From Rhodovibrionaceae bacterium (GTDB lineage: Bacteria > Pseudomonadota > Alphaproteobacteria > Kiloniellales > DSM-21159), in contig JANQMX010000060.1 in assembly GCA_028279885.1 (NCBI GenBank), positions 1 through 64,000 on the forward strand: a stretch of 64,000 nucleotides of DNA. Reading direction: 5' to 3'. Under the pieces are notes generated by a model. The model had not been told where the DNA came from, searched no databases, and saw only the letters and a list, made by a program, of their open reading frames with translations. Below are positions 16,941-25,355 of this stretch, one piece after another. The translations under genes and the position numbers were made by a program. The first letter of the stretch is position 1. The number at the start of each line of letters is the position of its first letter.

Positions 16941-18014
16941 ATGACCGCCGTCCTCGAGCTGAAAAACGTCACCAAACGTTTTGGCGGCGAAGTCGCCCTC
17001 GACAGATTGTCTATTGCGCTCGAGGCCAACGAGTACATTTCGCTGCTTGGTCCAAGTGGTTCCGGGAAATCGACCCTGCTGAGAATCATCGCCGGCTTCG
17101 AAAAGCCAGACGCCGGCGACGTGCTGCTGGAGGGGCGATCCTTGGCCCAAGTCCCGGCCTACCGGCGGGGCATTGGCTTTGTGTCGCAAGGCTTCGCACT
17201 CTTTCCTCACCTCTCGGTCTTCGAGAACGTCGCTTTCGGGCTGCGCAATCGCGAGGACGATCCGCTGCGGGATGGCGCCGCGCTGCGACGCAGGGTTGAT
17301 GAGATGCTGGGGCTGGTCGGCCTTGCCGACCTCGGTGACCGCGGCACGGACCAGATCTCCGGCGGCCAGAAGCAGCGGGTTGCTCTGGCGCGGACCCTGG
17401 TCGCCGATCCCAAGATCATCCTGCTCGACGAGCCGCTGGGTGCCTTGGACGCCAATCTGCGTACGCGCATGCGCGTCGAGCTGCGGCGTATCCGGCAGCA
17501 GCTCGGGATCACCTTCGTGCACGTGACGGGCAACGAGGACGAAGCCTTGGCGATGGGTGACAGAGTCGCCGTCCTCGATAGGGGCCGTCTAGCCCAGATT
17601 TCGGACCCGGATTCCGTCTACAACCGACCCGAGTCCGCTCGCGTCGCGAAGTTTCTCAACTGCTACAACATGTTCGAGGGGCGATGCGACGGCGACGGGG
17701 TTTTTCAAACCAGTGGTGCCAGCTTGTCTTGTTCGCCGGATGGCGCCGGGCCGGGCATGTACTGCGTGCGTTTCGACAAGATAAAGGTCACGCCCGCGCC
17801 GGCCGCTTCGCAGGCGGCCGGGACGGGGATCCAGGCAACCTTCATCACCAGCGAGTATTCGGGGCCGCGCATTACCTACTTCTTCCGTGGGCCCGGCGAA
17901 AAGGTGCTCGAGGTGGAATACCACCTGAGCCACCAGCGCCCCGAGGAGTTCTCGGTCGGCGACGAGTACTGGCTTTCGTGGTTGCCCGATGAAGCGCTGG
18001 TGTACTTTCAATGA
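16941..18014 (+). CDS. PotA-like ABC ATPase with a degenerate switch-histidine loop
   Basis: First ATPase of a spermidine/putrescine-type importer, 357 residues from the chosen ATG; GTG 16911 and ATG 16929 are in-frame alternatives and none has a good ribosome-binding site. Walker A is GPSGSGKST, the signature ISGGQKQRVALARTL, Walker B IILLDEPLGALD. Where the H-loop should read VTHD, this protein has VTGNEDEAL, with Gly at about residue 197. The switch histidine is therefore missing. The C-terminal regulatory TOBE-like domain is present. A second, intact ATPase lies later in the same operon, so the pair may form an asymmetric heterodimer. Confidence 0.88.
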   Translation: MTAVLELKNVTKRFGGEVALDRLSIALEANEYISLLGPSGSGKSTLLRIIAGFEKPDAGDVLLEGRSLAQVPAYRRGIGFVSQGFALFPHLSVFENVAFGLRNREDDPLRDGAALRRRVDEMLGLVGLADLGDRGTDQISGGQKQRVALARTLVADPKIILLDEPLGALDANLRTRMRVELRRIRQQLGITFVHVTGNEDEALAMGDRVAVLDRGRLAQISDPDSVYNRPESARVAKFLNCYNMFEGRCDGDGVFQTSGASLSCSPDGAGPGMYCVRFDKIKVTPAPAASQAAGTGIQATFITSEYSGPRITYFFRGPGEKVLEVEYHLSHQRPEEFSVGDEYWLSWLPDEALVYFQ

Positions 18015-18032
18015 GAGACCGCAAGGCCAACA

Positions 18033-18992
18033 ATGGACGCTAGCCGCGATAGCAATGCCCTGTCCGATGGCGGGTCGGAACGGGCGACGGCTGAAAGTGT
18101 GAGGACGGAACAGGCCGCCCGGCAGCAAGCGCGTAGCGGCACCTCTTCGGCACGCAGTACGACCGCGATGCTGCTTGCTCCGGGAACGATCTGGATGCTG
18201 CTGTTCCTGGTCGTTCCGATGCTGATGATGGTCTACGTCAGCTTCTGGACCCAGAAGACCTTCAGCATCGAGCCGACCCTGACCGTGCAGAGCTGGGTCG
18301 CCTTCTTCTCCAGCGAAACCTACTTCGCCGCTCTGCTGAGGACCATCAAGATTTGGCTGATCGTCCTGGCGACGACCTTTGCCTTGGGTTATCCGACCGC
18401 CCTTTTCATCGGCCTCTTCATCAAGAACAAGACCTTGCAGACCATTGTGTTGGTGCTCTGCGTCGTTCCCTTCTGGACCTCATTTCTGATCCGCGTGCTG
18501 GCCTGGCGTCCGATGCTCGGTAAGGAGGGGGCGGTAAACATCGTGCTGGAAAAGCTGGGGCTGATCTCGGAGCCCATCGAGGTCCTGCTATTCACCGAGT
18601 TCAGTGTCGTGGTCGGTATGACCCAGATCTACGTGGTCTTCATGGTCGGTCCCATTGCGTTCATGCTGTCACGCATCGATCCCAGTCTGATCGAAGCGGC
18701 GCGCGATCTCGGCGCCGGCACTTGGCGCATCTTCCGCACGATCATCTTCCCGCTCAGCCTGCCCGGGGTCGTGGTCGGCGCGATCTTCGTTTCGGTGATG
18801 GTACTGGGCGAATTCGCAACCTCGGCGGCACTGTCCGGCCGCAAGGTGAACCTGCTGGGCAACATCATCGTGACCCAGGTGGGGTCCTTGAAATGGGCCT
18901 TTGCGGCTGTCGTCGGCGTGATCCTGACCGCTGTCATGGCCGTCGTCATAGCGGCTCTGCTTCGGTTCGTGGACCTGAGGAAGGAGCTCTAG
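18033..18992 (+). CDS. ABC transporter permease (PotB type)
   Basis: Inner-membrane permease of 319 residues. After a polar N-terminal tail of about 45 residues comes MLLAPGTIWMLLFLVVPMLM, a PotB-like first segment, then about five more. The coupling loop reads EAARDLGAGTWRIFRTIIFPL, and SLPGVVVGAIFVSVMVLGEF is the conserved segment after it. The tail has a serine/arginine-rich low-complexity stretch, longer than in E. coli PotB. It lies 18 bases after the ATPase gene and 3 before the partner permease. Confidence 0.92.
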   Translation: MDASRDSNALSDGGSERATAESVRTEQAARQQARSGTSSARSTTAMLLAPGTIWMLLFLVVPMLMMVYVSFWTQKTFSIEPTLTVQSWVAFFSSETYFAALLRTIKIWLIVLATTFALGYPTALFIGLFIKNKTLQTIVLVLCVVPFWTSFLIRVLAWRPMLGKEGAVNIVLEKLGLISEPIEVLLFTEFSVVVGMTQIYVVFMVGPIAFMLSRIDPSLIEAARDLGAGTWRIFRTIIFPLSLPGVVVGAIFVSVMVLGEFATSAALSGRKVNLLGNIIVTQVGSLKWAFAAVVGVILTAVMAVVIAALLRFVDLRKEL

Positions 18993-18995
18993 TCC

Positions 18996-19847
18996 ATGGG
19001 GAACCGGCCCTTCCTTCGCTCCGCCCTGGCATTCTACACGCTTCTCTTCATCAGTTTCCTCTATGCGCCCTTCGTGGTCCTCGGGATTCTGAGTTTCCAA
19101 GCCGGGCCCGAAGGCGGGCCGCAGTTTCCGATCATCGAATGGTCGGTCTACTGGTATGAGCACATCTTCGGGCTGACGCCGCCCTCGCGCGTTGCTCCTC
19201 TGCCCATCGGCGAAGCGCTGATCCGGTCATTGAGCTTGGCTTTTATGACCATGGTCACCTCGACGGTCCTGGGAACCATGACGGCGCAGGCCTTTCGCCG
19301 CCGTTTCAAGGGATCGGGCTTCGTCTTCTACCTGGTGGTGTTGGGCATGATCGTGCCGGGCGTACTGGTCGGTCTCGGCCTCGCCCTGGTGGCCAACAAT
19401 CTGGGCATTTCCCGCACGTGGTGGGGCACCGCCTACGTTGCCCACGTGCTCTACACTTTTCCCTTCGCGTTTCTCGTGATGCTGGCGATTTTCAACCGGT
19501 TCGACAGGTCGGTGGAGGAAGCGGCCTGGAGCCTGGGCGTGACGCCGATGCGCACCTTCAGGAAGGTCACCTTTCCATTGATCTTTCCCGGCGTGCTCAG
19601 CTCCATGCTCTTCGCCTTCACGCTCAGCTATGACGAGTTTCCGCGCACGCTGTTTGCCGCTGGCGCCGACCTGACCCTGCCGCTGGCGATCTACGGAACC
19701 TTCTCCGTCGAAATCCATCCCAACATCTTCGCCTTCGGCGTTCTGACGACGCTGTTCTCCTTCTCCATTCTCGCCGTCTACGGAATCCTGATGTCGCTTT
19801 CGGTGCGGCGCGCCAGGCGGGCTAGCATTCAGGAAGACATCGAATGA
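18996..19847 (+). CDS. ABC transporter permease (PotC type)
   Basis: Second inner-membrane permease, 283 residues. LAFYTLLFISFLYAPFVVL is the first membrane segment. The coupling loop is EEAAWSLGVTPMRTFRKVTFP, and FTLSYDEFPRTLFAAG follows, as in PotC-type proteins. The C-terminus is a short basic tail. Its stop overlaps the start of the following dehydrogenase gene by 4 bases, so transporter and enzymes are made together. Confidence 0.92.
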   Translation: MGNRPFLRSALAFYTLLFISFLYAPFVVLGILSFQAGPEGGPQFPIIEWSVYWYEHIFGLTPPSRVAPLPIGEALIRSLSLAFMTMVTSTVLGTMTAQAFRRRFKGSGFVFYLVVLGMIVPGVLVGLGLALVANNLGISRTWWGTAYVAHVLYTFPFAFLVMLAIFNRFDRSVEEAAWSLGVTPMRTFRKVTFPLIFPGVLSSMLFAFTLSYDEFPRTLFAAGADLTLPLAIYGTFSVEIHPNIFAFGVLTTLFSFSILAVYGILMSLSVRRARRASIQEDIE

Positions 19848-20590
19848 CGCCGTTGGCGGACCATGTCGCCGTGGTGACCGGTGCCGGGAACGGTATCGGT
19901 GCGGCCATCGCCCGGCACCTGGCCGGTGCCGGCGCCCGGATCGTCGTCAACGATCTGCACGCGGCGGCGGCCGAAAAGGTCGTCTCAACCATTGCCGCCG
20001 ACGGCGGTGTTGCGACGGCGGTCGCGGGCGACGTGTCCGCGCCCGAAGATGTTTCGAGGATCTTCGATTGCTGCGTCGAGGCATTCGGCGACTGCACCCT
20101 GCTCGTCAACAACGCCGGTGTTGTCCAGCAATCGCTTTTCGAGACCCTCTCCGTCGATGACTGGGATCGCATGATTGCAGTCCACCTGCGCGGCACTTTT
20201 CTTTGCACGCGCGCGGCCATCGGCCCGATGCTGCAACGGGGTGACGGGGTGATCGTCAACATCGCCTCCCAGCTCGGGCAGATCGGCGGTGTTGAGCTGG
20301 TCCACTACAGCGCCGCCAAGGCCGGCATCATCGGCCTCACAAAGGCGCTGGCCCGGGAGGTCGGCAAGCGGGGCGTGCGTGTCAACGCGGTCGCGCCGGG
20401 TCCGATCAATACCGAGTTGGTGCGCAGTCTTTCCGACGATTGGCGCCGGGCGAAGGCCGAGGAGCTACCCCTCGGTCACTTCGGCGAGCCACAGGATGTT
20501 GCCGACACGGTGGCCTTTCTGGCCTCACCGGCGGCCCGAATCTACGTCGGGCAGACTCTGGGGCCCAACTCCGGCGACGTGATGCTCTAG
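19844..20590 (+). CDS. Short-chain dehydrogenase/reductase (SDR), first of a pair
   Basis: Cytoplasmic NAD(P)-dependent oxidoreductase of 248 residues, the standard classical-SDR length. The Rossmann motif is VVTGAGNGIGAAIARHL with VVNDL downstream, NNAG is present, and the catalytic pair lies in VHYSAAKAGIIGL, with the serine in IVNIASQLG. PGPINTELV follows. The aspartate at the end of the second strand (VVND) favours NAD(H). Start overlaps the permease stop. Substrate is unknown; it presumably oxidises an alcohol or reduces a ketone in the imported compound. Confidence 0.9.
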   Translation: MTPLADHVAVVTGAGNGIGAAIARHLAGAGARIVVNDLHAAAAEKVVSTIAADGGVATAVAGDVSAPEDVSRIFDCCVEAFGDCTLLVNNAGVVQQSLFETLSVDDWDRMIAVHLRGTFLCTRAAIGPMLQRGDGVIVNIASQLGQIGGVELVHYSAAKAGIIGLTKALAREVGKRGVRVNAVAPGPINTELVRSLSDDWRRAKAEELPLGHFGEPQDVADTVAFLASPAARIYVGQTLGPNSGDVML

Positions 20591-20627
20591 GCCGAGAACG
20601 ATAAAGCAAGAAGGGTTGATAAAGACG

Positions 20628-21389
20628 ATGGCGGACCAGGCGAGCGTACTGATCACGGGCGGTGGGATCGGCATCGGACGTGCGACCGCTTTCGCTTTCG
20701 CCGCGGCGGGCTACCGCGTCGTCGTGACCGACATTCTCGACCAGGAAGGGCAGGAGGTTGCGGCGGAGATTCGCGCCCGTGGCGGGGCGGCGAGTTTTCA
20801 GCATCTGGACGTCACCGACAGCGAAAACACTAATGCCGTGGTGGCGGCTGCCGAAGCGCAGTTCGGTGCGCTCGATGCGGTGGTCGCCAATGCCGGCATC
20901 GCTCACCGGGTTCCTCTGTCGCAGATGACCGATGACAAGTGGGACCACACCTTCGACGTCGACCTGAAGGGAATCATGCGGGTCGCCCGGGCGGCCGTGC
21001 CGGCGATGCAAGTCAGAGGACGCGGTGCCATTGTCGCGCTCTCTTCGATCATGGGCGTCGCCTACGGCTGGGGAGAGCACGTCCACTACTCCGCCGCCAA
21101 AGCGGGCGTGGTTGGACTGGTGCGCGGTCTGGCCGTCGAACTGGCAGGAGACGGAATCCGGGTCAACGGGATTGCCCCCGGATACATCCGCACCGCTCAG
21201 GCGCTGTCCGAAGAGCACTCACTTGGCCCGGCCGGCCTGGAAAAAGCAGCGGAGTTCATACCCATCGGCCGGGTTGGGGAACCTGACGATATTGCCGACG
21301 TCGCTGTTTTCTTGGCGTCGCAAGCTGCCCGCTACATGACCGGGCAGACAGTTGTGGTCGATGGCGGCCTTCTCGTGGGGAGGTACTGA
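20628..21389 (+). CDS. Short-chain dehydrogenase/reductase (SDR), second of a pair
   Basis: A second classical SDR (253 residues) only distantly similar to its neighbour. It has SVLITGGGIGIGRATAFAF, VVVTDI (NAD-type aspartate), VANAGIAHR in place of NNAG, serine in IVALSSIMG and the Tyr-Lys pair in VHYSAAKAG. The C-terminus YMTGQTVVVDGGLLVGRY is typical. The chosen ATG has AAGAAGGG some 13 bases upstream; a TTG at 20616 is an alternative. Two SDRs in series suggest that two hydroxyl positions or two stereoisomers are handled. Confidence 0.88.
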   Translation: MADQASVLITGGGIGIGRATAFAFAAAGYRVVVTDILDQEGQEVAAEIRARGGAASFQHLDVTDSENTNAVVAAAEAQFGALDAVVANAGIAHRVPLSQMTDDKWDHTFDVDLKGIMRVARAAVPAMQVRGRGAIVALSSIMGVAYGWGEHVHYSAAKAGVVGLVRGLAVELAGDGIRVNGIAPGYIRTAQALSEEHSLGPAGLEKAAEFIPIGRVGEPDDIADVAVFLASQAARYMTGQTVVVDGGLLVGRY

Positions 21390-21453
21390 AACGCGCGAAG
21401 CCGGCGCCGGCCACCAAACATTCGAACGAGGCTAATCAAGGGAGACACTAAAG

Positions 21454-22701
21454 ATGTCTGTGAAGAATCAGCATTCCCGCCGCGATGTTTTATCTACGGC
21501 ACTGAAAGGAACGGTCGCTGTTACGGCGCTGGCTTTGGGCGGCGGAACGCCGTTCCTGAACTCGCGCAAAGCCTATGCCGCCGCTACCGATCTTTCGAAA
21601 CAGCAGTTGCGGACCATCGGTCTGTCAGTGACGGTGCAGGAGCGCATTCTCGACGACTTCCGCAGCAAGTCCGGCGTTGGCGGCACCAAAGGCACGGCTG
21701 CGACTTTCCCCGACGCCCAGACCAAGATTCTGTCCGGTTCCAGGGATTTCGACTGCTGGGAAACCATCGGCGAGCGCCTGCCCGCCGTCGTCATGACCAA
21801 CAACGTCGACCCCATTTCCACTTCGGAGCTCAAGAACTGGGGCAACATCCGCGATACTTTCACCAAGGTGGATCCCAAGTGGGAAAAAAGGGCGCAGATC
21901 ACCGGCCAGATTTGGGTCGATGATGCCCAGACCAAGCTGTACATGGTGCCGACGGTCTATAACTACGATTCCATCGGGTACAACCCTGATGTGGTCAGCG
22001 ATGAAGAGGCCAACACCTGGACCGCAATCTTCGACGAAAAGTGGAAGGGCCGCTCGGGCCTCAACACCGATCCCCTTATCGCTTTGGGCCAGGCCATCCT
22101 GGCGATGAACAGCCTGGGCATGTCCGACGTCAAGAATCCCGGTAACCCGAACCAGGCAGAAATCGATGAGGCGATGAAGTTCCTCATCTCGAAGAAGAAA
22201 GAAGGTCAGTTCCGGGCGCTTTGGGGCGACTTCGGGGAGTTGGTGAACCTTCTCGCTTCCGGCGAAATGGTGGTTTGCGATGCCTGGCAGCCGGCGGTGA
22301 TGGCGGTCAAGGCACAGGGTACACCCTGCCGCTACGCGGTGCCGAAGGAGGGTTACCGCGCCTGGTCCATCGGCATCACGCCGATCGCCGGAACGCCGAA
22401 CAAGGACGCGGTCAACGCCTATGCCGACTATTGGCTGTCCGGGCCGCCGGCGATCACCGTTTCCGAGCAGGGATACTACTCGCCCACCACCAACGTGAAG
22501 GACGCGATGGATCCCGACCGTTACGCCTTCTGGTACGAAGGCGCGCCCTGGAAGGGGGCTCCCTCGCGCGGGATTCAGGAAGGAGACCTGCGCGACGGCG
22601 GTTCGCTGGCCGAGCGTGCCTCCACCGTCGCCTATTGGCACCAGTGGCCCGACGAATACGACTACGTCATCGCGAAGTGGGACGAGTTCCTCAGCGCTTG
22701 A
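21454..22701 (+). CDS. PotD-like periplasmic solute-binding protein with Tat signal
   Basis: Binding protein of the importer, 415 residues, export signal of twin-arginine type (SRRDVLSTALKGTVAVTALALG, cleavage-like AYAAAT near residue 42). The mature protein follows the spermidine/putrescine-binding PotD/PotF pattern: DPISTSELKNW, VPTVYNYDSIGYNPDVV, ASGEMVVCDAWQPAVMAVK and AVPKEGYRAWSIG. PotD relatives in soil bacteria bind many cationic and non-cationic compounds, so polyamine is not implied. A purine-rich GGGAGACAC precedes the ATG. The related binding protein at 32412 has the same KxGYRAW element. Confidence 0.92.
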   Translation: MSVKNQHSRRDVLSTALKGTVAVTALALGGGTPFLNSRKAYAAATDLSKQQLRTIGLSVTVQERILDDFRSKSGVGGTKGTAATFPDAQTKILSGSRDFDCWETIGERLPAVVMTNNVDPISTSELKNWGNIRDTFTKVDPKWEKRAQITGQIWVDDAQTKLYMVPTVYNYDSIGYNPDVVSDEEANTWTAIFDEKWKGRSGLNTDPLIALGQAILAMNSLGMSDVKNPGNPNQAEIDEAMKFLISKKKEGQFRALWGDFGELVNLLASGEMVVCDAWQPAVMAVKAQGTPCRYAVPKEGYRAWSIGITPIAGTPNKDAVNAYADYWLSGPPAITVSEQGYYSPTTNVKDAMDPDRYAFWYEGAPWKGAPSRGIQEGDLRDGGSLAERASTVAYWHQWPDEYDYVIAKWDEFLSA

Positions 22702-22726
22702 GGACTCTTCCCGCCTAGGAGGTGAA

Positions 22727-22765
22727 GGGTTGGACCGGAGCATCACGGATACTCCGGTCCAACCC
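22727..22765 (+). terminator. Strong 14-bp hairpin between binding-protein and ATPase genes
   Basis: GGGTTGGACCGGAG (22727-22740) pairs perfectly with CTCCGGTCCAACCC (22752-22765) around an 11-base loop. No T-run follows, so it is more likely an mRNA-stabilising or partial-termination element than a full terminator. Such structures commonly follow binding-protein genes and keep their expression above that of downstream genes. Confidence 0.7.
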
Positions 22766-22794
22766 GACGCGTCCATAATGGAGGCAGAGCGTTC

Positions 22795-23919
22795 GTGGCA
22801 TACGATCTAGAGCTGATCGGCGTCGAGAAGGTTTACGACAACGGCACGGTGGCCGTTCGGAACTTCGACCTTCAAGTCGAGAAAGGCGAGTTCATTTCTT
22901 TCGTCGGGCCGTCCGGCTGCGGAAAAACGACGACGCTGCGCATGATCGCCGGTTTCGAATCGATCACCTCCGGCGAGGTGCGCATCCGCGGCGAACGCAT
23001 CAACGATTTGCCGGCAGAGCGGCGCCCGACCTCAACGATTTTTCAGAACTACGCGCTTTTCCCGCATATGACCGTGCGTCAGAACATCGAGTATGGCTTG
23101 ACGGTGAAAGGCTTGCCGGCTGCGGAGCGACGCAACAAAGCCGACAGCATCATGAGCAAGCTGGAGCTGCTCGATGTTGCAGAGCGCCGCCACGAAGGCC
23201 TCTCCGGCGGCCAGCGCCAGCGCATTGCCCTGGCAAGAGGCCTGGTTGTTGAGCCCGACATTCTTTTGTTGGACGAGCCTCTGGGGTCCCTCGATGCGAA
23301 CCTGCGCAAGTCGATCCAGAATGAACTGAAGCTTCTGCAGCGCAATCTTGGCATCACGTTCATCTTCGTCACCCACGCCCAGTCCGAGGCCCTGGTGCTG
23401 TCGGACCGGGTCATCGTGATGAACCGCGGCGTGGTGGAGCAGATCAGCGAACCTTACGAACTCTACACCAGGCCGGAGACGAGTTTCGTCGCCCAGTTCA
23501 TTGGGCGGAACACAAATATTCCCGGACGCCTCCGGGGCCGGGACGGTGACCATGTGGTCGTCGACACCGCCTATGGCGCGTTGAAAGGCTGTCTCAACGA
23601 CGACTCGCTGAGCGAGGGAGCGGACATCATTGCGGTGGTACCTGCCGAAGCCATCGACGTGCATCAGTTGACGGCCGACCGTAGCGAGCTCGCCGAGCGC
23701 TACCAGGGCAATGTGATCGAGGGCTTTGTGCAGACAGCCGATGTCGTAGGCCACACCGTGTCCTATGTCATCCGCTTGCCGGATGACCGCGAAGTGCTGG
23801 TCGAGAGCCATACGGAAAAGTACAGCGATGCCTTCGAGGCGGGCTCATCGCAGGTCTACCTGTCCTGGTTGCCGAACGAGGCAACGGTCATCGCTGCATC
23901 TTCGAAGGGTGGCAGATGA
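22795..23919 (+). CDS. PotA-like ABC ATPase, second in the operon, motifs intact
   Basis: ATPase of 374 residues starting with GTG behind GGAGGCAGA. Walker A GPSGCGKTTTLRMIAGF, Q-loop FQNYALFPH, signature [15 protein letters not shown], Walker B ILLLDEPLGSLD and switch histidine FVTHAQSEAL are all present. The C-terminal TOBE-like regulatory domain follows (residues about 240-370). It is separated from the permease genes by two SDR genes, the binding protein and a hairpin. Together with the first ATPase it makes six transport genes for one importer, which normally uses a homodimer. Confidence 0.92.
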   Translation: MAYDLELIGVEKVYDNGTVAVRNFDLQVEKGEFISFVGPSGCGKTTTLRMIAGFESITSGEVRIRGERINDLPAERRPTSTIFQNYALFPHMTVRQNIEYGLTVKGLPAAERRNKADSIMSKLELLDVAERRHEGLSGGQRQRIALARGLVVEPDILLLDEPLGSLDANLRKSIQNELKLLQRNLGITFIFVTHAQSEALVLSDRVIVMNRGVVEQISEPYELYTRPETSFVAQFIGRNTNIPGRLRGRDGDHVVVDTAYGALKGCLNDDSLSEGADIIAVVPAEAIDVHQLTADRSELAERYQGNVIEGFVQTADVVGHTVSYVIRLPDDREVLVESHTEKYSDAFEAGSSQVYLSWLPNEATVIAASSKGGR

Positions 23920-25286
23920 TCGATGCGCAGACACTGTCGCGCGCCACAGCGGCGGGCATCGGTCGTCTTATCGCCGGCGGCGCCACCGATCCGATTGAGG
24001 TGGCAGAGCACTTCATCGCCGAGGCGGAGAGGGCGCAGAAACGAAATGTCTATCTTCGCGTGACGGCGGAGCGCGCAAGGCGCGAGGCCGCGGCCAGCGC
24101 CAAGCGCTATCGGGAGGGCCGCGCCCTCGGGCCACTGGATGGCGTCCCGCTGTCCTGGAAAGACCTGTTTGACATTGCGGGCACGCCGACGACGGCGGCA
24201 TCCGCGTTGCTGCGCGACAGCGAGCCGGTGCAGCACGATGCGCCCGTGGTCGCCCAGCTGGCGGCGGCTGGCATGGTCTGCCTGGGCAAGGTCAACCTGA
24301 CGGAATTCGCCTACTCCGGCCTTGGCCTCAACCCGCACTACGGAACCCCAGACAACCCTCACGACACCGCCGTTGCACGGGCGCCTGGCGGGTCGAGCTC
24401 CGGCTCGGCGGTTTCGGTCGCCGATGGTTCGGCCCCTTGCTCGATCGGCTCGGATACCGGCGGGTCGGTGCGGATACCGGCCGCATTCAACGGTTTGGTT
24501 GGCTACAAGACTTCCGAGCGTCGGATCGACAAGTCGGGGGCCTTTCCCCTGTCCGACACCTACGACACCGTGGGGCCGCTCACCCGGTCGGTCGAGGATG
24601 CCGTGTTGCTGGACATGGCGATGCGTGGCGCGGTCGTTAGCGGTGTGCGCCGGGCGGACCTCTCGACGTTACGTCTTATCGTGCCGGAGAGTGTGGCTTT
24701 TGACGGTATCGAAGATGCCGTCGCGCAGAACTTCGAAGACTGCATCGACCGGCTGAGTCATGCGGGCGCCAAGGTGGAGCGCCGACGCTTTGCCCTGCTT
24801 GACGAGGTGGAGGCCGTTACGGCCGATCATGGATCGCTCACCGCTGCCGAAGCCTATTTCGTCCACCGCGGAAGAGTCGACAGTGACGACTGCGCGAAGA
24901 TCGACCGCCGTGTGGTCGAGCGGATCCTGGGTGGCAAGCGTATGTCGTCCCATGATCTGATCAGCATCTTGCGCCATCGCAGTCGACTCATCGCCGCGTT
25001 CGACCAGGAGCTCGACGGTGCCTTGCTGGCGATGCCGACAGCCCCGCACACCGCACCGGAGATCGCGCCCTTGGAGGCGGACGACGCCTACTTCCACAAG
25101 GTCAATCTGAAGACGCTCCGAAACACCATGTTGGGGAACTTCCTCGCGACCTGTGGGCTCGCCCTTCCGTCCGGTCGCGATGCCGGCGGGCTGCCGACCA
25201 GCATTCTGTTCTCGGCAGTGTGCGGGCAAGACGAGCTGCTCTTGTCTTACGGATTGGCGATTGAAAGTGCGCTTGTTGGGGTTTGA
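23916..25286 (+). CDS. Amidase-signature hydrolase of the hyuAB operon
   Basis: Amidase-signature enzyme, 456 residues. Triad: Lys in GVPLSWKDLFDIAG, cis-Ser in APGGSSSGSAVSVADG, nucleophile Ser in IGSDTGGSVRIPAAF. The start overlaps the ATPase stop by 4 bases. Being co-translated with an importer and lying just before HyuA/HyuB, it probably opens the amide left after or before ring cleavage. It belongs to the same superfamily as, but is clearly different from, the amidases at 9277 and 62337. Confidence 0.9.
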   Translation: MIDAQTLSRATAAGIGRLIAGGATDPIEVAEHFIAEAERAQKRNVYLRVTAERARREAAASAKRYREGRALGPLDGVPLSWKDLFDIAGTPTTAASALLRDSEPVQHDAPVVAQLAAAGMVCLGKVNLTEFAYSGLGLNPHYGTPDNPHDTAVARAPGGSSSGSAVSVADGSAPCSIGSDTGGSVRIPAAFNGLVGYKTSERRIDKSGAFPLSDTYDTVGPLTRSVEDAVLLDMAMRGAVVSGVRRADLSTLRLIVPESVAFDGIEDAVAQNFEDCIDRLSHAGAKVERRRFALLDEVEAVTADHGSLTAAEAYFVHRGRVDSDDCAKIDRRVVERILGGKRMSSHDLISILRHRSRLIAAFDQELDGALLAMPTAPHTAPEIAPLEADDAYFHKVNLKTLRNTMLGNFLATCGLALPSGRDAGGLPTSILFSAVCGQDELLLSYGLAIESALVGV

Positions 25287-25355
25287 CACTGGGCGTTTGC
25301 CCGCGAAAGGCACGGCCGGCTGCGGGAGTTTGACGTGATGGAGGCTAAGAGAGAA

